Shown here in pieces: positions 36,962-49,575 of a stretch of DNA of 64,000 bases. Under the pieces are notes generated by a model. It was not told the DNA's origin. It saw only the letters and a list, made by a program, of their open reading frames with translations, and did not search any database. This DNA comes from Nepenthes gracilis. Lineage: Eukaryota > Streptophyta > Magnoliopsida > Caryophyllales > Nepenthaceae. How positions within the stretch are numbered: position 1 is the first letter of the stretch; each line of letters begins with the position of its first letter. Location of the stretch: positions 6,781,991-6,845,990 of the forward strand of contig BSYO01000024.1 in NCBI GenBank assembly GCA_033239525.1, in the 5' to 3' direction. The position numbers and the translations under genes are program-made.

Positions 36962-37255
36962 TGACGATATTAGAAAATATATAAAATTTTAATTATTTTA
37001 GATATTTTGTATTTTTAGGATATATATATATATTTTTATTTGTACGTTATATACTTATTTTAGGTTAGGATTTTATTTTTCCTTTTTGAGTTCTGATTTA
37101 TTCTTTCCTATAATTGTTTTACTTCCATTATAGGAGCCGATTCTTTGTAATTGACAAGTAATAAATGATAATTTCGCCTTTTCCAACTGGTGATGAAAGT
37201 GTTTCAATTGATTATGTTTTGTCTTCATTTTTAGTTTTTCTCACATGATGATGGT
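36962..37255 (+). repeat. Copia middle LTR
   Basis: Serves as 3' LTR of 32882-37255. A decayed primer-binding-like stretch (GGTATTCAAACG) and a second copy of the interior follow, so it is also the 5' LTR of the next copy. Confidence 0.75.
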
Positions 37256-37559
37256 ATTCAAACGATAGTTTATAAATTATGATGTTTATGTTGACTTTCA
37301 ATTATGGTTATTTAGATTTTCTAATTTTGATTTAAATATGACTCATTACGTATGGTCCAATATCATGATACGGCCAGTATTCTAACCACTTAATGATGTA
37401 ATAATTTTGAGTCATGTAATTAGATTATGTTATTTTTATTTTAATTAGTCGAGGTATCTGCGTGAAATTCATAATTACCGTTATTTGGGTTGCTAATTTG
37501 TTAATATATTAATATCGTTAATTATTAATGATTGGTTTGAATTTTAGGACGTGACATCT

Positions 37560-37928
37560 AATTTAAAAAAACTGACCGAATGATACTTCAAAATACATCT
37601 TCTCTTCTTTTCTCTTTCATCTCCTTTTTGCTTCTTGCCACGAAAAATGAACAAATAGTGTGCGCTAGCCTTATATTATCGAACACACTCACAAGCGTCG
37701 CCTCAGACATGTGTTAGGCACTACGCCTAACGTCAAATGCATGAGCGCGCCTAAGGTGTTTGTTGCCCAATCTAAAAGTGTGAGCACGTGAAGCCTTAGA
37801 TACCAAAATGGCTTCTTTACTTTGATTTTCTTTCAAATCACATTGTATAATTATTTTTAATATATTCAAAATTAATCTAAAATAAACCAATAACATCAAA
37901 TTAATTAGTCGAAAAATCGGACATTACA
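37560..37928 (-). repeat. LTR fragment of the 12-14 kb solo-LTR family
   Basis: Minus strand begins TGTAATGTCCGATTTT. A GC-rich 'gcgcctaaggtg' region at 37690-37770 and a pyrimidine tract at 37600-37640 follow in the same order as in 14530-12371. Only the first third of the LTR is present. Confidence 0.5.
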
Positions 37929-38545
37929 AATACACCTAAGGTTATAAAATTTCAAGAGTGCTAGCAATTATAATTCTGAATTATTGAAAATCAGCTCACC
38001 ATTAAAATTATATGGTGTAAAAATTATTGATGATATATTAGAGAAAATGTTTATTCCTTTTCATGCCATGAATATACTCCTATAATGTCAATACTAATAG
38101 CAAAAATTCATAAAATATTCTGAAGTTATTATCTGTCTTTCTAATAACTGAACAAAATAATAAGCTTTTATAGAAAATTCATAATTTTTATCCGACTAAT
38201 TCTACATCATTCCCTAAAGTGAATACTATATCATTTTAGAAGAATCACAGATGTGATGTGGATGGGGACATGATAGAAATAATTATCAAGATAGTGGCAC
38301 TAAAAGTGAAACATTTGTAAGAGTAAAGCTACTTGTAATAAACTTATGAAAAAGGTCGAACATTGGCTGCATACTTGTCATATGTCTAAACATTTCGTTG
38401 AACTATACCACACACCTTTAAAACAAAAAATGAAATTGAAACAAATTTTGTAGAACCGTTTCATCTTTTAAGTGATTTTGATAATTTTTTTGATTTCTCT
38501 CGTCTTGGTATTTTAGAATTTTTTTGAGGATTCTAGTGGTAGTGT

Positions 38546-39015
38546 AAGATGAAAACCCATTTTTTTTTAAATGCTAAATTTAAATAAATTGATAAATTAT
38601 CAAGGTTTATTATATGTTCGAGTTAAAAATTTAGTATTAAATTGAAATATTTTGGACTTGAGTGGCCCCTAATGTTTGTCTAGTTTGCGCATGTGTATAT
38701 TTTAAATAAAATTGCACATGATTAAGGTGCGCATGTAAGGCACTTATGCTTGTTTTATCTAGAATAGGGATATCTGATGCATGCCTATTAAATATTCATA
38801 TGCAGGCCGGAAATTGCCTTCAAGCCTAAGCCACGCTAACAAGTACACATGCGTCAATTTATTATAATAGTCTTCTAACTGATTTTAACTTATTTTTTCT
38901 AAGCTTTTGAGAGAAGAGAGAAAGAAAAAAGAAATAGAGAGAAGATGAGATAGAAAGAAAGAGAAAATAAATTTGCAGCGAAATCTAAATCAATCCAAGC
39001 AAATTTCTTAGTAAT
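38546..39015 (+). repeat. LTR fragment of the same family, plus orientation
   Basis: Starts TGTAAGATGAAAACCC. Holds the 'ttgcgcatgtgta' and 'aaggtgcgcatgtaaggc' stretches, then a purine tract (38910-38965). Copia-like sequence resumes afterwards at 'gagacaaatgcatc'. Confidence 0.5.
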
Positions 39016-40345
39016 TTTAAGTGGAGACAAATGCATCTAAACTAATTATTTTTTTTATTATTGAATCTTCCTAAAATTTCAAAATATTTTTTATTTAAAT
39101 ACTCATTCAAGTAATATTTATTTACTTTTTTTAATTATATCTTACATGCATACCAATTTAATTTCCATTTCATAAGATTTTTGAAAACTTTAATCTAAAA
39201 CCATGCGTGTAACGTTGAATTCCTAAATTCATTATACATATTTTGTTTTTCTTTTATTTGTAAGTATTTTAGTGAAAATCTACTTTAATTTTGATAGAAA
39301 TGATTTGGTTCTCAAACTTTGAGAAAATATTTATATTTCAATATAAAGTTTTTAATTTTAATTAAATAATAAATATTATAAAAAATTAATAAAATATATT
39401 TAAATATATCTTAATATTTTATTCATAAATAAAAGGATAAATGTAGTATCTACAAATTAGAAAAATAATATTTAATCACATCTATAAAAAATAATATGTA
39501 ATTGGTCTATCAACAAGTCACAAATAGTACTAGATTACATTTGATTATGTGAAAATAATCATGACATAGTTTTGATATTCATGCCATTATTAGTGAGATT
39601 ATCACAAATAATATATTTAGAAAATTGTTACTTATTTCACATTCTCAAACGTTTGAAAATTTTTACATGTTATATTTTTTTATATAGCTGCACGAATTCA
39701 ACATGGTTTACATTTATATATGTTTGTATATTTATATATGATTTCTCCTATATTTTAATGTGATTTTAGTATTGTTTACATTTCAATTTTTTATCATGAA
39801 TATTATCTTTGTTTGTTCACTATTTTCACGTATATAATATTTATACACGCTTATTAAGTATTAGACTCATTCTTACCGCTTTTAATTAGTTTTTTATTTT
39901 TTAATTAAAAGTTTGTTATATCTGTCTTTGGACTGACTGTGCCATGGCCACGAGTCGAGAGTTGTTATAATTCAGTATAATATTGGATATCTTAATATTG
40001 GTTGTTTTGATTTTGGATTTAAGATATTTTTTCTTACTTATGGTCTAAAATGATCAATGGATAAGCTTTAGGGCCATTTTCAAATATGATTTTTGGGTTC
40101 TTTGCTTTGATTTTTTCTATTATCAGATGATTCAATTATATTTGTTATAGGATCGTATCTCAACAATTGATTATGTTTAAGTTAGTTACTAAACATTTAT
40201 TTATAGGAATTAAAATTGAGTCTGGCTTTGATATATTAATTTTGGGAGGGATTTCGGGGACATGACAAGTACTATTGATAATTTTACTGGTGATGGAAAT
40301 GTTTCAATTGATTATTTTTTTGTTAAATTTTAGTTTTTTATTTTA

Positions 40346-42231
40346 TCCTGCCGTAAAATTTTTAATTATAATTTATGAAGCTTTATATATATTTTTTGCA
40401 TGTATGAATTAACATGAATATTTTCGATGATTTGATGAATAATGGTTACAAATGTCAATGTTTGATGAATAATGGCAGACAATAGTACAATTTATATGAT
40501 TATTAAAATAAAAAATATTTAATGTTTAAATTTAAGCGATACCAATATCAATATTATACAGGATTTACCAAAATTTAATTGAAGGCTCCGAAAAAGCATA
40601 TATAATGTTACTAAATTGCACAATGCTTATATTAAAATTAATCTATTTTTTAAAAAAATCTATAAGAAATTTGTTAAGTTTTAAATAAATATATCGTAAT
40701 GGTTGTTATGTTAAAACTGTGGATGAAGATAACAAATGGCATTTTTTTATTATTCATATAATTTATGGCTAAAAGCTTATATTAGAAAAGTCATTTACAT
40801 TATCTTCTAAGTTGTGTTATACAATAATACAACTAATTGAATAACAAAACACGATGCACCCGAAGTGCATTGATCCAAATGTTTTTATGACTTAGCATAG
40901 TCAGTTTGGACATCGAGGTTCAATAATAATACGAAAGATAATTTAGAATTCACTTGGGTATCAATTAAAGGATAATAAGATTACTTTCTTAAGTAATTAT
41001 TTATATTCTACTTATTTTTAATGTAAATTGATTGCTAGACTATCTCTTTAAATGTGGTACCAAATTTTTATTATTTTTGTAAAGAATTCATGGAGATATT
41101 TGTGAATCCATACATTTATCATGTGAAATATTTAGATATTTTATAATTTTAATTAATGTATCTACTAAATAATTATGTATTTGTCTTCTTTTTTTCTAGA
41201 AATATTATATTTGATAGATTGAATGCTCAAATAAAGAACACAATTTTTAGATTACCCAATTAGGACAATTTGATCGGATAATGTCAATATATTCAAATCA
41301 TAAGTATTTAATAATTATTATAAGTCAATTAAAATTGATATTGAACGTCTTTTTTATTCGCATACATACTCAAAATAGTTGAGTCATTTATTAAACCTAC
41401 ACACTCAACTGATTGTTATACTGCATACATTATCATTAGTTCAGATCAGATTATCAATTTATTGTAAATATTCTCCATTTTAACTTGTATATGGTGAACC
41501 ATCAAATATTTTTATCTATAAACTTTGTATTAAGTTATTTGTATTCTAATTACGAAGTGACAACGCACTAAGGTGGGTCCTTGATATAAAGTTGGTGTTG
41601 ATATTGATTTGGCTTATCTTTTCATTATTAGATACCTTGAGCATTTTATAAAAAAATTTTTTTGGAAATGTTTCGAAGATTGCCAATTTAATAAAATACT
41701 CTTCCATTACTAGGGTGGGGAAAATCTCTCTAAAACACAATGTGAAGTCAATTAAGAGTTTATCATTATCTCATTTTGATCATCACATAAGTTAATGTGA
41801 ACTAGCAGTTCAAAATACAACACTTTTATAAACTATTAAAAATCAATTATTAGATACATTTACTAACGCCAAAAGTATAGTAAAATCACATATTTATACA
41901 ATTAAATTTTAGCAATTGTCAATGAAGTAACAAATGAGTATATAACACTTTTGAAGCGTGAATGACCTATTGATTTTAAAGATAAAAATTTTTAACTAAA
42001 TAATAAATAATAATAATAATAATTAGTACTTCCTAAGAGACTAACGCCTCATTCAAAAATTTCCTAAAATAAACCCCATGGAAGATGAACCACTCAAAGA
42101 GTTATCTCCTGAACAGGAAAATGTGCACGTGAATAATCAAATCTCAATACATTACATGAGCATAGGAGAAATATGGGGTAGAAATAAAGTCATCGTTAAT
42201 AACATATTTACTTTTAAAATGACTACTGTGA
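40346..42231. other. AT-rich intergenic DNA
   Basis: No gene or clear repeat recognised. Stops occur in all frames at short intervals. Confidence 0.5.
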
Positions 42232-43151
42232 TGACCCGAGCCTTAAACATTAAACATAGCTTGGATCACTCATGCTGAAAGTATTAAAATATAAAAATTA
42301 TTTATTATTCAACATTATTATGATATTACTCAATTAAACCACCACCAAATCATTAAAATATTATATATATATTCCAAAATAAAAGCAACCCAAGATTATG
42401 GGTTATTATAGGTTACAACTCGAAAGAAAACCAGTTAACTTCTGTTAATAATATATCTAGTCTGACTTCTACTAAAAGATAACAGTTAACTGTCAAAATT
42501 CTTTCTACCTAAAAGTCATATAATAAAAATAGGATCTCTCGACTCACACTATGCGATCAACTTAATCTGGAGACAATAAAATATAAATGTGAGTCAAAGG
42601 TCTAACAAGTGATAATAATTTAAAAATAGGTAATAAACAATAAATATCTCGGATATTAAAGATATAATCTATAATCGGCACACACCGCTACACACACCCA
42701 CACTCGGCAGCACACACACTGCTCACACGTACACATTCGTATATATTAATTGCTACCTATGGAGTCATATATATATATACATATAATTACCCATAGCATA
42801 CGAATACACATACACACTCCTGGGCCCCATCACATTACTACAATCGTATGAAACACACAAACAGAGCACAAGACTCTGTCCTTGTGCCTTCAACTGATTT
42901 TCACAGAAAAATAAAAATCCAAACTTTCTTTTTCCTATCTAACAAAAATAAGGTTCGTATGTTTTTAACTCCTAAATTTCGCCTTTCAATTTCTATGTGA
43001 AACCCATACATTTTTCAATTCTTTTATCATGGAAATTAGAACCCTATTTTTTTCCAAATTTTTGATTTGCATAACTAGTGTCAATTTTTTCAAAAAATCA
43101 AGACATACAAACAGCAATTCTACATCAATAAATAGAAAGAAGGGAAGGATT
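42232..43151 (-). mobile_element. Gypsy LTR, part 1 (interrupted by a copia element)
   Basis: Begins TGACCCGAGCC, as the LTRs at 19264 and 25285 begin TGACCATCCG and TGACAACCCG. Shares with them 'gtgagtcaaaggtctaac'-like, (ca)n-rich and 'gagcacaagactctgt' blocks. It stops at 'gggaaggatt', where the copia element entered. The other part is at 49576-50622. Confidence 0.72.
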
Positions 43152-43586
43152 TGTAAGCATATAATGTGGCAAAATCAACCACAAAAGCGGAATTAAGGAT
43201 CGAGTTTTATACCTCCAACCATTTTCCTCCTCTATTTTTACCGAATCTAATTTTGAATGTTTTGAGCTTCTGGACCATCGTTCTCACTTCTAGATGGTGT
43301 ATATGTGAGAATGGGATGCAGGGGCAAAACAGATTACTTCAATTTATAGGCAATTCCATTAATTGCTTCAATTTAACAGTTTACCAAATGGATGAACGAA
43401 AAGGCAGAAGGAGATTGATGGGGCATTGAATGGGAGAGTTATCAGCATTAACATGGGCTACTTAACGCTTCAGCAATGAATGAAGGAACGGGTGAAGGTA
43501 ATCAACTGTCTGGAGATGAATCGGCTGAGGCGGGCGCAACCGGATGAAACGGCAGAACGGGGCTTAAGTGGGTTGAAGCATCTACA
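43152..43586 (-). repeat. Copia 3' LTR
   Basis: 435 bp, plus-strand edges TGTAAGC and TCTACA. Aligns end to end with 49140-49575. Confidence 0.95.
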
Positions 43587-43599
43587 TTCTCCCATTTGG
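43587..43599 (-). promoter_or_regulatory. Polypurine tract
   Basis: Minus strand CCAAATGGGAGAA directly before the LTR start TGTAGA. Confidence 0.85.
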
Positions 43600-44070
43600 T
43601 CCATGTTTTACTTGATGTGACAACCAAACCCATCAATTCTCAACCTTAAGAAATAAATATACGAATTATGACGATATGTCCTCTAATAATGAGTAATATC
43701 TTTTATGTATTACAATATATCACATTTCTCAAGACATATCCATGTTTGGTAATGTTACTTTATGAATAAATCTTATATCTATTCTTTGTCCAATAATTAA
43801 TGATATTCTCAAATCAACCAATGTGTACACAATTTTGAGAAATATCACAACAGATAAATAGGAATTTCATTAATATCATTGTCCATATAATGAAAATCAT
43901 AAAATAAAATTTAATCCCATTCTTGTTACAAGATCCTTGAACCTCAATGGTGGCATACCTTTTGTCAAAGGATCGGTAATCATCAATTCAGTACTAATAT
44001 GCTCAATAGTAATTTTTTTTTCTTTAATGCGCTCCTTTATGGCTAAAAACTGAATGTTGATGTGTTTACT

Positions 44071-44410
44071 TCAACTGCTAATTTTATTATTTTTAGTCAG
44101 AAAAACAACAGTTGAATTATCGTAATATATCTTTAATGGCCTTGAGATGGAATCAACCACTTTAAGCCTAGATATGAAATTTTCCATCCATACACCATCC
44201 TTTGTAGCCTCAAAACAAGTAACGAACTCGACTTCTATAGTGAAAGTAGCAATCAAGGTCTGCTTTGCACTCTGCCAGGATACAGTTCCACCGGCAAACA
44301 AAAATATGCAACCGGATATTGATTTACGTGAATTAACACATCCAATGAAGTCTGAATCGGAGTACCCCAATACTTCTAAATCGTCGATCCGTCTATATAT
44401 AAGCATGTAG
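44071..44410 (-). pseudogene. Copia RNase H remnant
   Basis: A 111-codon frame with GYSDSDFIGC, SRKSISGCIFLFAGG, TVSWQSAKQTL and IYYDNSTVVFLTKNN. These are the conserved RNase H landmarks of copia pol, catalytic aspartates included. Upstream stops separate it from RT. Confidence 0.9.
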
Positions 44411-44454
44411 TCTTTGGTACCTTAAAAATACCTCAACACTTTCTTAGCAGTTTT

Positions 44455-44874
44455 TCAGTATTTCATACCTGGATTACTCTGAAATCTTTTCAACATTCCA
44501 ACTGTAAATACTATGTCAGGTCTTGTACATACCTGAGTATACATCAAACTTTTAACAACGGAAGCATATGAAATATTTTTCATCTGTTCCCGTTCTAAAT
44601 TATTTTTTGGGTATTGACTCAAATTGAACCTATCGCCTTTCACAATGGGTGCTACACTTAGTGAAAAATCTTTCATCAGAAATCTCTGTAAAATTTTATT
44701 GATATAGGTCTCTTGAGACAAACTCAGATCATATTGTGGTCTGTCTCGATGTATCTTGATGCCAATGACATAAGATGCACCACCCATATCTTTCATTTTA
44801 AATTTATCAGAGAGAAATTGTTTCACCTCATACAGCAAACCCTTATTATTGGATGCAAGTAAAATATCATCCAC
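44455..44874 (-). pseudogene. Copia reverse transcriptase remnant, C-terminal part
   Basis: A 139-codon frame starting at MDDILLASN, the YVDDIL catalytic motif, then FKMKDMGGASYVIGIKIHRD, SQETYINKIL and SLMYTQVCTRPDIVF. The typical C-terminal half of copia RT. Confidence 0.92.
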
Positions 44875-45138
44875 ATATAAAATAAGAAAATAAATCTTAC
44901 TCCCACTAACCTTCTAGTATATACATTGATTCAAAATATTTTCTTCAAAACCAAATGAAGAGATAATTTCATCAAATTTTAAATACCATTGACGAGAGGC
45001 TTGTTTCAATCCATCTATGGACTTCTTAAGTTTGCATACCAATTGCTCACCATCACTAGAGGAGAATTCTTTTAGTTATTTTATGTAAACCTCTTCCTCT
45101 AGATCACCATTTAAAAATACTATTTTTACATCTATTTA
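44875..45138 (-). pseudogene. Copia reverse transcriptase remnant, middle part
   Basis: Connects the two longer RT frames, with stops. Pieces read SVYLNQCI-like and EEVYIK-like motifs, as expected between the RT fingers and the YVDD motif. Confidence 0.6.
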
Positions 45139-45543
45139 TTATAATTTCATATCAAAATGAGCAACAAATGTCAAATTTATGTAAAGAGAATCCTTTTTAG
45201 ATATAGGAGAAAAAGTCTCCGTGTAATCAATTTTCTCCTTTTGAGTATATCCCTTAGTAACGAGTCTTACTTTATATCTTTCGGTATTATCTAATGAGTC
45301 TTTCTTTGTCTTAAAGACCCATTTATATCCTATGGCTTTCGCCCCTTTAGGCAACTCAATAAGATCCCAGACTCCATTACAATTCATGGAATTCATTTCT
45401 TCTTTTATAGCATTGTACCATAATTGTAATTTATTATAATTCATAACTTGTGAAAACATTTCAGGATCATTTTTGGCTCCAATATTATAGTCTGACTCCT
45501 GTAGATATACAATATAATCACCAGGGATTGCTGATTTTTCCAT
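45139..45543 (-). pseudogene. Copia reverse transcriptase remnant, N-terminal part
   Basis: A 134-codon frame with WYNAIKEEMNSM, VWDLIELPKGAKAIGYKWVF, KTKKDSLDNTERYK and RLVTKGYTQKEKIDY-TETFSPIS. The conserved N-terminal half of copia RT. Confidence 0.93.
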
Positions 45544-45642
45544 TCTAGAAGATCTTCTTAATATTGTATCATCATTCTCAATAAGAGTATATTGTACAAC
45601 TATTTTAGATAAATCATGAATTTCATGATCAACTGAAATTGG

Positions 45643-46337
45643 TTAAGCATTTTGTGAAATTACATTGATTGATTGTTCAACACTAATTTCATCTTGAGGG
45701 GTGTTGTGTACAACAATTAACCTATCATTTGAAGTGGAAGGTTGAGAAACCAAATGATCATTATCAAAAATCATATTTCTGAATCGCTTTCTCCAACTCA
45801 TTAAGTCATTCTTAAGAAATTTTACATCTTGATTCCACAATTCTAGTGCTGTGAGATGGACAATAAAATCTGTATCATTTGGACCGTTCAGCATATCCAA
45901 TAAAATGTCCGCTGCTGGTCCTTGGATCCAATTTCTTCTCATGTGCATTATAAACTCTTATTTTAGATGGGCATCCCCATATGCAAACATGTTGCAAACT
46001 TGATTTCTAACCTTTTTATAACTCAAAAGGAGTTTTAGAACAGTTTTTGTTTGGACCCGATTTAATATATATACACCGCTATTTTAAGAGCTTCACTCCA
46101 CAAGAATTTTGAAAGTTCGGAGTTGCTAAGCATACTCCTCACCATGTTCAATAATGTTTAATTTTTTCTTTCTGCTACAACATTTTGGTCCGGAGAACCA
46201 AGCATAGTATATTGGGCAACAATCTCATGTTCTTTAAGAAACCTTGCAAATAGACCAGGTATTTATCCATCTTCAGTATATCTTTCATAATATTTTTCAC
46301 CTCTATCTGATCTCACAATTTTGATTTATTTTTCATA
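45643..46337 (-). pseudogene. Copia integrase C-terminal and linker remnant
   Basis: Minus-strand sequence between the RT and the integrase core. Integrase-like pieces (a region matching 'HEIVAQYTMLGSPDQN' in outline) are followed by a hydrophilic linker frame at 45643-45948. Broken frames. Confidence 0.6.
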
Positions 46338-46697
46338 TTATTTCTCTATTTCTACTTTAAATAATTTAAAAGCATCTAGGGTTTCATTCTTATTATAAAG
46401 CAAGTAGAGATACATATATAGTGAGAAGTCGTCAATAAAGGTGATAAAATATTTTGGATCATATGAGTCAATATCAGGATTAAAAATATTAGTATGTATG
46501 ATTTCTAATATGTCCAAACTCCTCTTGACATTTTTCTTAGTCTTGTTGATTTGCTTTCCTTTAATACAGTCCACACAAATCTCAAAGTCAGTAAAATCTA
46601 AAGTACTAAGTACTCCATCATTTACCAATCTTTTAATTCTTTCAATGGAGATATGATTTGATCTCCTATGCCACAATATAGAGAAATATTTATTCAT
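46338..46697 (-). pseudogene. Copia GAG-pre-integrase and integrase start
   Basis: A 119-codon frame: LWHRRSNHISIERIKRLV, C-VDCIKGKQ zinc-binding part, LEIIHTNIF, then YFITFIDDFSLYMYLYLL. The first integrase aspartates are present. Confidence 0.9.
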
Positions 46698-46751
46698 GAC
46701 ACATCACTTAATACCAGTATCAGCATGCACAGTATTATAAGAGGTATTATT

Positions 46752-47354
46752 TTATAACTTTAAGTAATAAAAACCATCAAACAATGTACCATTCTCAACA
46801 ATATTAGACTTATAATATAAACTGAAAGATGAGTCAGAAAATGTAACAGAATATCCAAAATGTATAAGTCTTGAAATTAAAATCAAATTTCTAAAGAAAT
46901 TTAGAATATAAAAGGTCTTTTTTAAAGTCAAAACAAAACCACTACTCAAAATTAAGTTGCATGTTCCAATGGTCTTCACATGTGAACGCATCTTATTTTC
47001 GAAAAAGATACTTTGTTCACTACCCATTGGCTTCCTTAAGTTTTACAAGTCCTATAAGGAATTTGAAATATGGATTGTAGAACCAGAATCAATCCACCAT
47101 GTATTATGTGAAACATTAACCATATTAGATTTATAACATATAAAAGATAATGGATTACCTTTCTTTTCAAGCCAATTTTGATACTTGACACAATCCTTCT
47201 TAACGTGTCCCTTCTTTTTATAGAAGAAGCACTTGGATTCCTTTTTGATATCAGATTGATGAGGTATTTTACCTTTTTTCTTCTTTTTGGCTTGTGTCTT
47301 AAACTTTTCTTCTTTGAATATATAAACAATTTTATTTTGTTCCATCATGAGCAT
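46752..47354 (-). pseudogene. Copia zinc knuckle and protease remnant
   Basis: One frame has CFFYKKKGHVKKDC, a CCHC knuckle in which the second cysteine is a tyrosine, then WWIDSGSTIHISNS with the aspartic protease motif DSG. The following frame continues protease-like sequence (FVLTLKKTFYILNFFRNLI). Confidence 0.88.
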
Positions 47355-47399
47355 TCCTTCCTCCTAAACACATATGGTCATGAGTTCATTGATCGACCA

Positions 47400-47890
47400 T
47401 TTATCTTTATGTGTATTGTAAGAGATTTTAAAAGGTCCATATTATAGTGAAAGCGTCTTCAAAATGTAATGTACAAGGAAAGATTCAGATATTTTCACAT
47501 CCAAATTTTTTAACTGAGCTGCTATATCCCTCATCTGCATTATGTGCTCACGCACACCCTTAACACTGGTGAGCCTTATAGATAAAAACTTCATTATTAG
47601 GGTGCTAGCAAATACTTTATCTGAAATTTCAAACTGTTCATCGATAGCCTTCAGTAAATCCCGCACTTTATTATACTGGTCGACAGAACTACGAATACCA
47701 ACAGAAATTTTAGTCTTTATAAATATTAAATTGAGGCGATTAGATCACTCCCATTGTTCACAAAGAGTTACATCAATCGGAGTGCTGGTAAGAGTAAGAG
47801 CAGGTGGTTCGTCTTTCCGTATAGTAGAATTCTCTCCTTTCACACCTTATAGTTATTACCTTTTAGTTTAAAAATTTCACATCTTATGTC
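47400..47890 (-). pseudogene. Copia gag remnant
   Basis: A 74-codon frame (RDLLKAIDEQFEISDKVFAS, RLTSVKGVREHIMQMRDIAA) matches copia gag. More N-terminal gag pieces, in other frames, extend to about 47890. Confidence 0.88.
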
Positions 47891-49123
47891 GGAAAGATTA
47901 ACAGATTGAATAATTGTATAAAAATTAAATACATGCTTAATAACTAATAAATGAGGCTAATAAAATATAGAATTATGTTTTACCAATGTAAAGCATACAT
48001 CATGAATCAATTGACATAAAATTACCTGTGAGTTAAAATTTTAATTCAAGTAGATTCATATCCAATTCATGATAAAACTATCAAATTATATTCCAATTCT
48101 TAATCACTGTGGATAAATTAAGAAAAATAATTTGACATTTTATCATAATTAATTAATTTAATATAATAAAATTTTCTGTGGGATAAATTTTATTATATTA
48201 AAAATAATTAGCCACAATTAATGTCTTTATACCATACGTGATAATAAAATATAATTTTATTAATTAAGGACGTTGTGGCCAATCCCTAATTAATTAAATT
48301 ATATAAATCACGAGACATTATATACACATATATATAATTATATTTTAAACATTATATTTCATCTTTATATATAATAAATATACTTATATATATATATATA
48401 AATATATATGTATAAACCTTTATATAATAATATACGTATATATGTAAATGTATAAAGGGAATTAAACTGCCCCTAAAAACGCCAACCGAGTGTTCAGCGC
48501 AGTGTTAATGCCGTTTCAGCCCAGACGTCCCGCGTTCAAAACCCCCTGCCATGCATATGCAGCATTTTAATTTATTTTTCGGATTGCTACAGTGATGGGC
48601 CAGCGTGCGTGGGCCTATGCATGCAAGCGGGCCGCCACGCCAATGGCTGCAGAGACGCCAGAAGGCAAACGCAGACGCAGGATTTGGGCAGCAAACGAAA
48701 ACGGCCCAAGTCCAAAACTGTTTATTTTTTTAAAATAAGCATTGTAGCATAACGACGTCGTTTTTAACACTGTAGCAACAAACAAAACGACATCGTTTAG
48801 GATACTGATAACCGATGACAAAACGACGCCATTTAGAATACTATAACAACAGTTAAACGACGCCGTTCATAGTTGTCTTCAACCTTCGCCGGGTGCATCG
48901 AACTCGACAATGCCCGATTCGCCCCGTTTTTCAGACCCGATTAAAACAACACCATTTTAACATCAAAATTGATGAAAAATATCTGAAAATGTCAAAAATT
49001 GAATTTTTCAACGATTTTCGGCGCTCATTTTTACCGAATCATAACAAAAACGAAAATTTTAAGAATTTTAAAATTCGGGCAAAAACGAAAAAATGACAGA
49101 ACGGCAAAAGCAAAGGCGCTACC
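47891..49123 (-). other. Copia 5' leader
   Basis: About 1.2 kb between the primer-binding site and gag. The gag-proximal half is AT-rich (48100-48470) and the rest is more GC-rich with repeated 'aaacgacgtcgttt'-like words at 48740-48870. No coding frame supported. Confidence 0.55.
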
Positions 49124-49137
49124 TCTCTCTGATACCA
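49124..49137 (-). promoter_or_regulatory. Primer-binding site (initiator tRNA-Met)
   Basis: Minus strand TGGTATCAGAGAGA, 2 nt from the 5' LTR end. Confidence 0.92.
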
Positions 49138-49139
49138 AA

Positions 49140-49575
49140 TGTAAGCATATACTTTGGCAAAATCAACTATGAAAGCGGAATTAAGGATTGAATTTTATAC
49201 GTTTAGCCATTTGCCTCATCTGTTTTTGCCGGATCTAATTTTGAACGTTTTGAGCTTCTGGACCATCGTTCTCGCTTCTAGATGGTGTATATGTGAGAAT
49301 GGGATGCAGGGACAAAATGAATTACTTTAATTTATAGGCAATTCCATCAATTGCCTCAATTTAACAGTTTACCAAATTAATGAACGAAAAGGCAGAAGGA
49401 GATTGATGGGGCATTGAATGGGAGAGTTATCAGCATTAATATGGGCCACTTAATGCTTCAGCAATGAATGAAGGAACGGGTGAAGATAATTAGCCGTCGT
49501 AGAGATGAACCGGCTAAGGCGGGCGCAACTGGATGAAACGGCAGAACAGGGCTTAAGCGGGCTGAAGCGTCTACA
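49140..49575 (-). repeat. Copia 5' LTR
   Basis: 436 bp, aligned end to end with 43152-43586 and followed by target duplication GGATT. Confidence 0.95.

Larger units (their letters stand above)
32882..37255 (+). mobile_element. Ty1/copia retrotransposon, decayed
   Basis: Similar LTRs at about 32882-33198 and 36962-37255 (shared 'attagaaaatatataaaatt', 'gatattttgtatttttagga', then 'ttctcaca'). A primer-binding site TGGTATCAGAG follows the first. Integrase and RT remnants lie between them on the plus strand, so the domain order is copia. Many stops and shifts. No matching target duplication was found at these edges. Confidence 0.8.
37256..40345 (+). mobile_element. Second, more decayed copy of the same copia interior
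   Basis: Blocks of 33.2-37.2 kb recur in order: 'gagaaaatgtttattcc' (34098; 38041), 'aataattatcaagatagtgg' (34401; 38280), 'gagacaaatgcatctaaact' (35482; 39023), 'tattagtgagattatcacaa' (36257; 39588), 'tttaagatattttttcttac' (36806; 40018). A partial third LTR lies at about 40263-40345. Large deletions and at least two LTR-like insertions (about 37.3-37.93 kb and 38.55-39.0 kb) interrupt it. Confidence 0.7.
43152..49575 (-). mobile_element. Ty1/copia retrotransposon nested in a gypsy LTR
   Basis: A structurally complete 6.4-kb element. LTRs 43152-43586 and 49140-49575 differ by roughly a tenth by eye. A perfect target duplication GGATT lies at 43147-43151 and 49576-49580, with a primer-binding site and polypurine tract in place. 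Minus-strand gag, zinc knuckle, protease, GAG-pre-integrase, integrase, RT and RNase H remnants are in copia order. Stops and shifts make it inactive. Removing it rejoins 'gggaaggatttacttacaa', which matches the intact LTR at about 27645. Confidence 0.95.

Noticed and set aside
47542..47871. 109-codon plus-strand frame
   Set aside because: Shadow of the minus-strand copia gag.
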